Below, in pieces: positions 41,141-48,800 of a stretch of 64,000 nt of DNA (the stretch's first letter is position 1; the number at the start of each line of letters is the position of its first letter). The notes beneath the pieces were generated by a model that was not told the DNA's origin, did no database searches, and saw nothing but the letters and a program-made list of their open reading frames with translations. The DNA is from Kribbella antiqua (GTDB lineage Bacteria; Actinomycetota; Actinomycetes; Propionibacteriales; Kribbellaceae): the NCBI RefSeq assembly GCF_004345665.1, contig NZ_SLWR01000001.1, forward strand, positions 434,001 through 498,000. The letters are read 5' to 3'. A program made the position numbers and the translations under genes.

Positions 41141-41911
41141 CTACGCTCCCATCGCGTGATAGCCGCCGTCGACGTGCACGATCTCGCCGGTGGTCGCGGG
41201 GAAGAAGTCACTGAGCAGGCCGACGATGGTCCGGCCGGTCGGCTCGAGGTCGGACGGGTCCCAGCCCAGCGGCGCCCGGTCCAGCCAGGGCTCCTCGAAC
41301 TTCTCGAAGCCCGGGATCGCCTTCGCGGCAAGCGTCTTCAGCGGACCGGCCGAGACCAGGTTGCAGCGGATGCCCTGGGCGCCGAGGTCGCGGGCCAGGT
41401 ACCGGTTCGTTGACTCGAGCGCGGCCTTCGCCACCCCCATCCAGTCGTACCCGGGCCAGGCGACGGTCGCGTCGAACGTCAGCCCGACCACGCTGCCGCC
41501 ACGGCTCATCAACGGCGCGCAGGTGACAGCCAGCGCCTTCAGCGAGTACGCCGACACATGGACGGCCTGCGCCACGTCGTCCCACGGGCCCTCGAGGAAC
41601 TTGCCACCCAGGATGGTCTCCGGGTTGCCATACGCGATCGAGTGCACGACCCCGTCGAGACCGTCCACATGCTCGCGTACGGCGTCCGGCAGCGCCGCGA
41701 GGTGGTCGGCATTCGTGACGTCCAGCTCCAGGACAGGCGGCTCGACCGGCAGGCGTTTGGCGATCCGTTTGGTGATGCTCAGCGCGCGGCCGAAGTTCGA
41801 GATCAGCACGGTGGCGCCCTGTTCCTGCGCCACCTTGGCCGTGGCGAAGCCGATCGAGGAGTCCAGCGTGACTCCGGCGACCAGGATCCGCTTGCCGTCG
41901 AGGATGCCCAC
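41141..41911 (-). CDS. fabI: Enoyl-ACP reductase
   Basis: This 256-residue enzyme reduces enoyl-ACP in the last step of each type II fatty acid synthesis round. The atypical SDR nucleotide motif GVTLDSSIGFATAKVAQEQG near the N-terminus and the segment YDWMGVAKAALES with the Tyr/Lys pair are those of FabI/InhA. The C-terminal HVDGGYHAMGA is also typical. It follows fabG by 35 nt and precedes the Mur-ligase-like gene by 3 nt. The pair fabG-fabI mirrors the mabA-inhA order in mycobacteria. It is the probable target of isoniazid-like inhibitors by family, but this is not shown. Confidence 0.96.
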   Translation of the reverse strand: MGILDGKRILVAGVTLDSSIGFATAKVAQEQGATVLISNFGRALSITKRIAKRLPVEPPVLELDVTNADHLAALPDAVREHVDGLDGVVHSIAYGNPETILGGKFLEGPWDDVAQAVHVSAYSLKALAVTCAPLMSRGGSVVGLTFDATVAWPGYDWMGVAKAALESTNRYLARDLGAQGIRCNLVSAGPLKTLAAKAIPGFEKFEEPWLDRAPLGWDPSDLEPTGRTIVGLLSDFFPATTGEIVHVDGGYHAMGA

Positions 41912-41946
41912 GGGCGTCCCTTTCTAGGTAAGTGGGGTTGTTTGTT

Positions 41947-42651
41947 TCAGTTGCCCATGCCGATGCCGCCGTCGACCGGGATCACCGCGCCGGTGATGTA
42001 CCCGGCCTCCTCCGACGACAGCCAGCGGACCGCGTTCGCGATCTCCTCGGTCAGCCCGAACCGGCCGAGCGGGATCTGGCTCAGGTACTGCTTCTGGGTC
42101 TCCTCCGGCAGCACCGCGGTCATGTCGGTCTCGACGAAACCGGGCGCGACCACATTCGCGGTGATGCCGCGGCTTCCCAGCTCGCGGGCCATCGACCGGG
42201 CCATGCCGATCAGGCCGGACTTGCTGGCCGCGTAGTTCACCTGACCGGGTGAGCCGAGCATGCCGACGACGGACGAGATGAACACGATCCGGCCCTTGCG
42301 CAGCCGGAGCATGCCCTTCGCCGCCCGCTTGGCGACCCGGAACGAGCCGGTCAGGTTCGTGTCGATGACCGCCGACCAGTCGTCGTCGGACATCCGGAGC
42401 AGCAGCGTGTCGCGGGTGATGCCGGCGTTCGCCACCAGCACCTCGACCGGGCCGTTCTCGTTCTGGATGGTGTCGAACGCCGCGTCGACCTGCTCCTGGT
42501 CGGTGATGTCGCACTTCACCGCGAGGAAGCCGTCCGGCGGAGGGCTGCTGTTGTAGGTGACGGCGACCTTGTCACCGGCCTCCCGGAACGCGGTCGCGAT
42601 CGCCAGCCCGATCCCCCGGTTGCCTCCGGTCACCAACACCGACCTGCTCAC
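41947..42651 (-). CDS. fabG: 3-oxoacyl-ACP reductase
   Basis: This NADPH-dependent SDR enzyme of 234 residues reduces 3-oxoacyl-ACP in fatty acid synthesis. The Rossmann motif VTGGNRGIGLAIATAF and the catalytic Ser/Tyr/Lys segment (VNYAASKSGLIGMARSMAREL) are intact. The C-terminus (GAVIPVDGGIGMGN) closes the fold. It is the first gene of the fabG-fabI-Mur-ligase operon. Upstream, between this gene and the dodecin gene, lies a very long perfect hairpin. A role in lipid synthesis is well supported by pairing with fabI. Confidence 0.95.
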   Translation of the reverse strand: MSRSVLVTGGNRGIGLAIATAFREAGDKVAVTYNSSPPPDGFLAVKCDITDQEQVDAAFDTIQNENGPVEVLVANAGITRDTLLLRMSDDDWSAVIDTNLTGSFRVAKRAAKGMLRLRKGRIVFISSVVGMLGSPGQVNYAASKSGLIGMARSMARELGSRGITANVVAPGFVETDMTAVLPEETQKQYLSQIPLGRFGLTEEIANAVRWLSSEEAGYITGAVIPVDGGIGMGN

Positions 42652-42742
42652 AAGCCCTCCTCACACGACACCAGTCGGACGAACGCTATCGCCCGTCACC
42701 CGCAACTCCGGACGCCGGGGTCAACTCCCCCAGCCGTTTGAT

Positions 42743-42814
42743 GGGTTCACCCACCAACTTGTGGGTTCCCTCCCGAAATACGGGCGGGGAACCCACCACT
42801 TGGTGGGTGAACCC
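42743..42814. repeat. Long three-tier hairpin (inverted repeat) between fabG and dodecin
   Basis: The arms pair in three tiers: 15 bp (GGGTTCACCCACCAA with TTGGTGGGTGAACCC), 10 bp (GTGGGTTCCC with GGGAACCCAC) and a 4-bp cap CCCG/CGGG around AAATA. Only one 3x3 internal loop breaks the stem. It follows the dodecin stop on the minus strand and precedes fabG, so it can serve as terminator or attenuator. There is no T tract. Confidence 0.75.
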
Positions 42815-42832
42815 GTCAAATCGTGCGGGTGG

Positions 42833-43045
42833 TCAGGAGTCTTCGAGGCGGAAGCCGACCTTCATGCCGACCTGGTAGTGGTCGATCTGGTTGTCGACGA
42901 GGTGCCCGCGGATCTCGGTCACCTCGAACCAGTCGAGGTGCCGCAGCGTCTCCCCGGCCCGGGTGAGGCCGTTGGTGATCGCCTGGTTCAGGCCTTCCTT
43001 CGACGTACCCACGATCTCGGTCACGCGATAGGTGCGGTCGGTCAT
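42833..43045 (-). CDS. Dodecin family flavin-binding protein
   Basis: This small protein of 70 residues forms a dodecameric cage that stores or buffers flavins. It matches the family throughout, with YRVTEIVGTSKEGLNQAITN at the N-terminus, the flavin-stacking Trp in LDWFEVTEIRGHL, and the C-terminal QVGMKVGFRLED. The start follows a GGAA-type ribosome site, and a longer upstream frame of 37 residues does not fit the family. It is divergent from the DUF3099 gene and upstream of the long hairpin. Its function here is likely riboflavin or FMN storage. Confidence 0.95.
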   Translation of the reverse strand: MTDRTYRVTEIVGTSKEGLNQAITNGLTRAGETLRHLDWFEVTEIRGHLVDNQIDHYQVGMKVGFRLEDS

Positions 43046-43118
43046 CTGACGTTCCTTCCATCCTGGCTGCGCCCGGGCGACTGACGCGGCGTACCGTTGG
43101 TCCTGGTGAGGAGGATAG

Positions 43119-43466
43119 ATGTCGAGACGCCACGAGCGGGGCGGCGAAACCGTCATTTCGGTGACGAGTGCGCAGCCCAGCCGGTCGGAGGAGCTGGACA
43201 GCCGGATCGCGCGCTACGCGTGGATGATGTCGATCCGGATCGTCTGCTTCGTGCTCGCCGTACTGACGCCGTCGCCCTGGCGCTGGATGTTCATCGTCGC
43301 GGCCGTGTTCCTCCCGTACATCGCGGTCGTCCTGGCCAACGCGCAGCGGACCCGCGGGCTGGCCGATGCCGACCCGTTCGTCGCTCCGCAACGGCCCGCA
43401 CTGGACGCTCCGCACGACGTGATCAAGCCGTCCGATCCGGACCGGAAGATCGACACCGAAAAGTGA
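43119..43466 (+). CDS. DUF3099 family membrane protein
   Basis: This protein of 115 residues belongs to DUF3099, a small actinobacterial membrane family. It has two hydrophobic segments at about 39-53 and 60-78 (IVCFVLAVLTPSPWRWMFIVAAVFLPYIAVVLA), flanked by charged cytosolic ends. The tail ends PDRKIDTEK. A GAGGA ribosome site is 5 nt before the ATG. It is divergent from dodecin and is followed by a good intrinsic terminator. The function is unknown. Confidence 0.9.
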   Translation: MSRRHERGGETVISVTSAQPSRSEELDSRIARYAWMMSIRIVCFVLAVLTPSPWRWMFIVAAVFLPYIAVVLANAQRTRGLADADPFVAPQRPALDAPHDVIKPSDPDRKIDTEK

Positions 43467-43554
43467 TCTGCGTCGGGACTGGAAAGTCGGGCGGTGTTCA
43501 TGTCAGAATCTCCCGCGTGCTCTGAAGTTCATCGGTGAAATTCAGGGACTTGAT

Positions 43555-43602
43555 GCGGCGTCGGACGGCTCCCCCCGTGGCTGTCCGACGTCGCTTCATT
43601 TT
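43555..43602 (+). terminator. Intrinsic terminator after the DUF3099 gene
   Basis: The arm 43555-43569 pairs with 43580-43594 (GCGgCGTCGGACgGC with GCtGTCCGACGtCGC) with an about 10-nt loop, and is followed by TTCATTTT. The stem and T-rich tail together fit a rho-independent terminator about 90 nt after the gene's stop. It precedes the small Cys-rich protein gene. Confidence 0.8.
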
Positions 43603-43679
43603 GCCCACGCTTTTGATTATTGAGTTATCAGGAAACGACCGGGGCGGTGGGGTGTGGCCAGGAATTGAAGGAGCGCTAG

Positions 43680-43883
43680 ATGACCGAGCAAGAGCTTCCG
43701 TCCGTCTGCTCCGCCAGGGGTTGCGGCACGCCGGCCACGTGGGCGCTGCTGTGGAACAACCCGAAGATCCACACGCCCGACCGGCGCAAGACCTGGCTGG
43801 CCTGTGACGAACACAAGGACAGCCTGTCGGACTTCCTGGCCCGCAGGTCATTCCTGCGTGAGGTCGAGCCTTTCTCCGGATGA
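43680..43883 (+). CDS. Small Cys-rich protein, probable zinc-binding
   Basis: This protein of 67 residues has Cys and His residues in two clusters, VCSARGCGTPATWALLWNN near 9-27 and WLACDEHKDSLSDFL near 40-54. The CxxxxC and CDEH pairing could bind one zinc. The two Trp-containing segments and conserved-looking length suggest a real gene; relatives have been mislabelled as acetone carboxylase in databases. A GGAG site precedes the ATG. It converges with moaA and follows the DUF3099 terminator. No function is known. Confidence 0.75.
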   Translation: MTEQELPSVCSARGCGTPATWALLWNNPKIHTPDRRKTWLACDEHKDSLSDFLARRSFLREVEPFSG

Positions 43884-43925
43884 AAGCCTGAAAAACCGCA
43901 TTTCCGGATTGGGCCGGTATGGCGT

Positions 43926-44945
43926 TCAGCCGCCGATCGCGGACATAGGCCGGGTCGGCTGCAAGAAGCTCGGGTCGTTGATGCCGTGGCCCGGGAGTTT
44001 CTTCCACATCGCCCGCCGCCACCGGTCGGCCAGTTCCTCGTCACTCGCGCCGTCACGCAACGGCGTCCGCAGGTCCGACTCGGTCCGGGCGAACAGGCAG
44101 TCGCGGACCTGGCCGTCAGCGGTCAGCCGGACGCGGTCGCAGTCACCGCAGAACGGGCGGGTGACCGACGCGATGATGCCGACCGTCTGCGGGCCGCCGT
44201 GGACAGTGAACGACTCGGCCGGCGCGCTTCCCCGGGTCGCCGCGTCCGTCGGCTCCAGGCCGAACCGGTCGGCGAGCTGCTCGAGGATCTCGTCGGCGGT
44301 GACCATCGTGGCGCGGTTCCAGCCGTGCTGGGCGTCCAACGGCATCTGCTCGATGAAGCGCAGCTCGTAGCCGCGCTCCAAGCAGAACTCCAGCAGCTCA
44401 GGCGCCTGCTGGTCGTTCACGCCACGCATCAGTACGGCATTGACCTTGACCGGCGTCAGACCTGCCGTCTGGGCGGCTTCGAGACCGGCGATGACGTCCT
44501 TGATCCGGTCGCGCCGGGCCAGCTGCTGGAAAGTGTCAGGGCGAATGGTGTCGAGGCTGACATTGACCCGGTCTAGACCGGCATCCTTCAAGGCCTGTGC
44601 TTGCCGGGCGAGGCCGATCCCGTTCGTGGTCAGCGACACCTGCGGCCGCGGCGCGAGCTCCGTCGTACGGGCGACGATGCCGACCAGACCGCGGCGGAGC
44701 AGCGGCTCGCCGCCGGTGAAGCGGATCTCGTGCACGCCCAGCTGCCGTACGGCGATGGAGACCAGGCGGACGATTTCGTCGTCGGTGAGCAACTCCGGCT
44801 TGGACAGCCAGTCCAGGCCCTCCTCCGGCATGCAGTAGCTGCAGCGCAGGTTGCAACGGTCTGTGAGCGATACCCGCAGATCCGTGGCGACACGGCCGTA
44901 GCTGTCCGCCAGGCCCAGCTGAGTAGTCGTATCGATGGCTGTCAC
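43926..44945 (-). CDS. moaA: GTP 3',8-cyclase (molybdenum cofactor biosynthesis)
   Basis: This radical SAM enzyme of 339 residues performs the first step of molybdenum cofactor synthesis, converting GTP to 3',8-cyclo-7,8-dihydro-GTP. The N-terminal cluster cysteines are in TDRCNLRCSYCMP (Cys31, Cys35, Cys38), the C-terminal cluster is in FCGDCDRVRLTADGQVRDCLF, and the C-terminus ends in the required Gly-Gly (MSAIGG). The start is a GTG that follows a TAGGCT -10 box by 6 nt. It supplies the cofactor for enzymes such as the sulfite-oxidase-like protein at 9.3-9.9 kb. No other moa gene is adjacent. Confidence 0.97.
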   Translation of the reverse strand: MTAIDTTTQLGLADSYGRVATDLRVSLTDRCNLRCSYCMPEEGLDWLSKPELLTDDEIVRLVSIAVRQLGVHEIRFTGGEPLLRRGLVGIVARTTELAPRPQVSLTTNGIGLARQAQALKDAGLDRVNVSLDTIRPDTFQQLARRDRIKDVIAGLEAAQTAGLTPVKVNAVLMRGVNDQQAPELLEFCLERGYELRFIEQMPLDAQHGWNRATMVTADEILEQLADRFGLEPTDAATRGSAPAESFTVHGGPQTVGIIASVTRPFCGDCDRVRLTADGQVRDCLFARTESDLRTPLRDGASDEELADRWRRAMWKKLPGHGINDPSFLQPTRPMSAIGG

Positions 44946-45014
44946 GGCTCCAGCCTACGTGCCGGGGACGGACAGTTTCAGGGGATGGCTTAAGTTCGAG
45001 ATGTGGGTCGCCTG

Positions 45015-45791
45015 ATGAATGTCCGCTGGATTGCCACCGCGCTGGCGGTCCTGGTGCTCGCCGCAGTCTGTGTTCAGCTCGGCCGCTGGCAGCTGCACCG
45101 GCTCGACGAGCGGAAAGCGCGTAACGAAGTCACCCGCACCAACCTGGCCGCTCCCCCGGCGCCGATCGACCAGATCGTCGGGCCGCAGGGCGTGGTCGGC
45201 GACCAGCACGCCTGGCGTACGGCGGTCGTGTCGGGCCGGTACGACGCCTCAAAGCAGGTCGTCATGCGGTATCGCAACGTGAACGACAGCCCCGGCTTCG
45301 AGATCGTCACGCCGCTGGTCCTCGCGGACGGCAAGGCGGTGCTGGTGGATCGCGGTTTCCTGGCCCGGCAGGGTGGTGAGCTCGCCCCCGGCCACATCCC
45401 CGCCGTACCGACTGGTGAGGTGACGATCACCGGCCGGCTGCAGCGCAGCGAGCGCGGCGGGCACACCAACGGTGGTACGCCGGACGACGGCACCGCGCGG
45501 CTGATCAACGGGCCGGACTTCGCCAAGGTGCTCGGGCTGAACCTGTACGACGGCTACCTCACCATCGACAAACAGGAGCCGGCGAACGACCCGGCGTTCG
45601 GCGGGTTCCCGGGACCGGAGATCGACGACGGGCCACACTTCTTCTACGCGCTGCAGTGGTTCTTCTTCGCCCTGTTGGCCCTCGGCGGGTTGGTCTACTT
45701 CTCCAGACAGGAAGTTCGCGGTGACAACAGCTCACGAGCCGGATCCCCCGAAGCCCCCAAAGCCGAAGCGCGTGCCGGAGCGGCGGATTGA
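45015..45791 (+). CDS. SURF1 family cytochrome c oxidase assembly protein
   Basis: This membrane protein of about 258 residues helps assemble cytochrome c oxidase. It has the SURF1 pattern of two helices, one at the N-terminus (WIATALAVLVLAAVCVQLGRWQLHRLD) and one near the C-terminus (FFYALQWFFFALLALGGLVYF), with an extracytoplasmic domain between. The GRWQ and ALQWF motifs are diagnostic. A GTG at 45003 that follows TAAGTT by 6 nt could be a leaderless start, adding four residues. The last 71 nt overlap the GH15 gene, an unusually long same-strand overlap. Confidence 0.92.
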   Translation: MNVRWIATALAVLVLAAVCVQLGRWQLHRLDERKARNEVTRTNLAAPPAPIDQIVGPQGVVGDQHAWRTAVVSGRYDASKQVVMRYRNVNDSPGFEIVTPLVLADGKAVLVDRGFLARQGGELAPGHIPAVPTGEVTITGRLQRSERGGHTNGGTPDDGTARLINGPDFAKVLGLNLYDGYLTIDKQEPANDPAFGGFPGPEIDDGPHFFYALQWFFFALLALGGLVYFSRQEVRGDNSSRAGSPEAPKAEARAGAAD

Positions 45792-47562
45792 GGACTATGC
45801 GCTGATCGGCGACCTGCAGACCGCGGCGCTGGTCTCGAAGGACGGATCGATCGACTGGTTGTGCTTCCCGCGGTTCGACTCGCCGGCCTGCTTCGCCGCA
45901 CTGCTCGGCACCGACGACAACGGTCATTGGCGGATCAGCCCGCGCGACGGCGATGCGACGAGCAGCCGGCACTACCGCGGCGACACGCTCGTCCTGGAGA
46001 CCGAGTGGTCCACCGACAGCGGCTCGGTCCGGGTGATCGACTTCATGCCGCCCCGCGACGCGGCGCCGGACGTCGTACGGATCGTGGTCGGCATCAGCGG
46101 CACAGTGTCGATGCGGTCCGAGCTGCGGCTGCGGTTCGACTACGGCCAGGTGGTCCCGTGGGTGCGCCGGGTCGACGGCCAGGTGGTCGCGATCGCCGGT
46201 CCGGACGCGGTGTCGCTGCGCTCCGACGTCCACCAGTACGGGCGCGACTTCGCGACGTACGCCGATTTCGAGATCTCCGCCGGTGACCAGGCCTGGTTCG
46301 TGCTCACCTGGCATCCGTCCCACCACCCGGTGCCGAAGGCGACCGACGCGATCGCGTCGCTGGAGCCGACCGAGTCGTACTGGACCGAGTGGATCGGCCG
46401 CAGCAAAGGCGTCGACGGGTTCACCGAGGAGGTCACCCGGTCGCTGCTCACGCTGAAGGCGCTGACCTACGCGCCGTCCGGCGGCATCGTCGCGGCGCCG
46501 ACGACGTCCTTGCCGGAGGCCCTCGGTGGTGAGCGCAACTGGGACTACCGGTACTGCTGGCTGCGCGACGCAACGATGACCCTGGAGGCGATGCTCCGGT
46601 TCGGGTACAGCGAGGAGGCGCAGGCCTGGCGGGACTGGCTGCTCCGCGCCATCGCCGGTTCCCCGGAGGACCTCCAGATCATGTACGGCGTAACTGGCGA
46701 ACGACGGCTGACGGAGTTCGCGGCGGACTGGCTGCCCGGGTTCGGATCCTCGGCACCCGTGCGGATCGGGAACGCGGCCGCTGAGCAGCTGCAGATCGAC
46801 GTGTTCGGCGAGGTGATGGACGTACTCGCGCTCGCCCGCGAATCCCAGATCGGGCCGAGCGACGACGCCTGGTCGATGCAGCGCGGGCTGATACGGCGCC
46901 TGGCCGAGGTGTGGAAAGAGCCGGACGAAGGCATCTGGGAGGTCCGAGGCGGCCGGCAGCACTTCACCCACTCGAAGGTGATGGCGTGGGTCGCGTTCGA
47001 CCGGGCGGCGCGAGCCGTCGAGCGATTCGGCATGAGCGGACCGGCGAAGCAGTGGCGCGCGACGGCCGACGAGATCCACCGGGAGGTCTGCACGAAGGCG
47101 TTCGACGCCGACCGGAACACCTTCACCCAAGCCTACGGCAGCAAGGCGCTGGATGCCGCCGTCCTGCTGATCCCGCAGGTCGGCTTCCTGCCACCTGACG
47201 ACCCGCGCATCGTCGGTACGGTCGACGCCGTACAGAAGGAACTGGCGCGTGACGGCTTCGTCCGCCGCTACCACCCCGCGCACGTCGACGACGGTCTGGC
47301 CGACGAGGAGGGTACGTTCCTGATCTGCTCGTTCTGGCTGGCCGACGCGCTCGCGATGATCGGCCGGGTCGGCGAGGCGCGTGCGCTCTACGACAAGCTT
47401 GTTGCCCTGCGCAACGATGTTGGGTTGTTGGCCGAGGAGTACGACCCGGGGTCCGGCCGGATGCTGGGCAATTTCCCGCAGGCCTTCTCGCATCTCGGTC
47501 TGGTCAACACGGCCTGGCATTTGGCCAGCTCCGAGACGCCATTGCGTCGGTCGGCGTACTAG
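45721..47562 (+). CDS. Glycoside hydrolase family 15 protein (glucoamylase/trehalase-like)
   Basis: This cytosolic protein of up to 613 residues has an N-terminal beta-sandwich (IEDYALIGDLQTAALVSKDGSIDWLCFPRFD) and an (alpha/alpha)6 barrel of the GH15 family, with the catalytic regions NWDYRYCWLRDA near 272 and DEEGTFLICSFWLADAL near 524. Actinobacterial relatives are trehalases or glucan hydrolases. There is no signal peptide. The chosen start is a GTG with GGAAG 9 nt upstream; another GTG at 45772 would reduce the overlap with SURF1 from 71 to 20 nt. The substrate is unknown. Confidence 0.92.
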   Translation: MTTAHEPDPPKPPKPKRVPERRIEDYALIGDLQTAALVSKDGSIDWLCFPRFDSPACFAALLGTDDNGHWRISPRDGDATSSRHYRGDTLVLETEWSTDSGSVRVIDFMPPRDAAPDVVRIVVGISGTVSMRSELRLRFDYGQVVPWVRRVDGQVVAIAGPDAVSLRSDVHQYGRDFATYADFEISAGDQAWFVLTWHPSHHPVPKATDAIASLEPTESYWTEWIGRSKGVDGFTEEVTRSLLTLKALTYAPSGGIVAAPTTSLPEALGGERNWDYRYCWLRDATMTLEAMLRFGYSEEAQAWRDWLLRAIAGSPEDLQIMYGVTGERRLTEFAADWLPGFGSSAPVRIGNAAAEQLQIDVFGEVMDVLALARESQIGPSDDAWSMQRGLIRRLAEVWKEPDEGIWEVRGGRQHFTHSKVMAWVAFDRAARAVERFGMSGPAKQWRATADEIHREVCTKAFDADRNTFTQAYGSKALDAAVLLIPQVGFLPPDDPRIVGTVDAVQKELARDGFVRRYHPAHVDDGLADEEGTFLICSFWLADALAMIGRVGEARALYDKLVALRNDVGLLAEEYDPGSGRMLGNFPQAFSHLGLVNTAWHLASSETPLRRSAY

Positions 47563-47641
47563 TTCTTTGCCGTCGGCCACCACCTGGACAGCGCGCGCAT
47601 CGGGCGTGCGAGATCCGGTCCGGTGAGGCAGGATGGTGCCC

Positions 47642-48397
47642 GTGGACCTCGGACTGCGCGATCGCACCTACATCGTCACCGGCGCGAGCGCCGGCCTCGG
47701 CTTCGCCACCGCGAAGGCCCTTGCCGGCGAAGGCGCCCGGCTGGTGATCTCCAGCCGGAACGAGGAGTCGATCAGCCGCGCCGCAGCCGAGCTCGGCGAG
47801 AACGTGGTCGGCATTCCGGTCGACAACGCGGACCCGGAGAGCGCCGAGCGGTTGGCCGCGACGGCGATCGCCAAGTGGGGCGCACTGCACGGCGCGTTGG
47901 TCAGCGTCGGCGGCCCGCGGCCGGGTTCCGCCCTTGACACGGACGAAGAGGACTGGCGGAACGCCTTCGACAGCGTCTTCCTCGGCGGCCTGCGGATCGC
48001 GCGATCCGTCGCCCGCGCCGGCTCGGAGGGTACGTCGATCGCGTTCGTACTGTCGTCGTCGGTCAAGTCACCGATCAGCGGACTGGCCATCTCCAACGGC
48101 CTGCGGCCAGGCCTCGCGATGGTCGCCAAGACCCTCGCCGACGAGCTCGGCCCGAACGGCATCCGGGTCAACGGCCTGATGCCAGGCCGCATCGCCACCG
48201 ACCGCCTCAAGGAACTCGACGCCAAGGGCGGCGACCCCGAGGCCGCACGCCGTGCCTCGGAGAAGACCATCCCGCTGCGCCGGTACGGCGACCCCGACGA
48301 GTTCGGCCGGGTCGCCGCCTTCATCCTCTCCCCCGCCGCCTCCTACATCACCGGCGCCATCATCCCCATCGACGGCGGGGCACTGCGGACCTTCTGA
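47642..48397 (+). CDS. SDR family oxidoreductase
   Basis: This cytosolic oxidoreductase of about 251 residues has the classical SDR fold. The nucleotide motif VTGASAGLGFATAKALAGEG is at about 10-30. The catalytic Ser is in VLSSSVKSPISG, but the usual YxxxK is replaced by a SNGLRPGLAMVAKTLADE segment, so the Tyr is missing although the Lys is kept. The C-terminus (ITGAIIPIDGGALRTF) is standard. The GTG follows a CAGGAT box by 7 nt, and an upstream ATG at 47633 is possible. The missing Tyr suggests altered catalysis. The substrate is unknown. Confidence 0.88.
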   Translation: MDLGLRDRTYIVTGASAGLGFATAKALAGEGARLVISSRNEESISRAAAELGENVVGIPVDNADPESAERLAATAIAKWGALHGALVSVGGPRPGSALDTDEEDWRNAFDSVFLGGLRIARSVARAGSEGTSIAFVLSSSVKSPISGLAISNGLRPGLAMVAKTLADELGPNGIRVNGLMPGRIATDRLKELDAKGGDPEAARRASEKTIPLRRYGDPDEFGRVAAFILSPAASYITGAIIPIDGGALRTF

Positions 48398-48800
48398 CCG
48401 AGGCCATGCCTGGGTGGGGGTTGTGCGTTGTGGTTTGGGGTTGCGAGGTGCGGGAGGTGTACCGAAGAACGGGTAGTAGTTGGTGTGGTGGGGGTGTGGG
48501 CGGGGTGGTTTATGCGGGGATACGGGTGAGATTGGTGGGGTGGCGGCGACTACTACCCGTTGGTCGGTACACCTGCCGTTGGTCGGTAGACGTGGCAGCG
48601 CGAACATCGTGCGCCATGCCAGAGGGGCTCAGTTGGTGCCCAGTTCAGCAGGCGCCGGTAGGTGAGACCATCGGTCCCGGTATCCGGACCAGACCGGCCA
48701 ACCGTCGGGGTCTTGTACCCCCGCTGGGGCCGGAGACAGGAAATATCAGGTCCCCCATCACCTGTCTCAGGTCCCCACGGTTGACTGGTTGCTGGCGCTG
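48398..48800. other. Intergenic region with repeats, no supported gene
   Basis: This 400-bp stretch is less GC-rich and has G/T-biased runs on the plus strand. Short open frames here look like noise. It holds the large inverted repeat at 48455-48574, the tandem CCGTTGGTCGGTA pair (48558-48570 and 48577-48589), and a GAGACAGG/CCTGTCTC dyad (48733-48740 and 48761-48768) with CAGGTCCCC copies around it. It could hold a small RNA or a remnant of a mobile element; neither is shown. Confidence 0.6.
48455..48574. repeat. 28-bp imperfect inverted repeat in the intergenic region
   Basis: The arm 48455-48482 and the reverse complement of 48547-48574 agree at 25 of 28 positions (AGGTGTACCGA, then AACGGGTAGTAGT). 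The 64-bp interior is rich in G and T (GGTGTGGTGGGGGTG). The structure could form a long cruciform or an RNA hairpin. It has no transposase or other gene inside. Confidence 0.7.

Noticed and set aside
45559..47667. A 702-codon open frame on the minus strand
   Set aside because: It is fully antisense to the GH15 gene, which has clear catalytic motifs; the composition is typical of a shadow frame.
48410..48800. Short open frames in the repeat-rich gap
   Set aside because: They have skewed composition, no ribosome sites and overlap the inverted repeats; none resembles a known protein.
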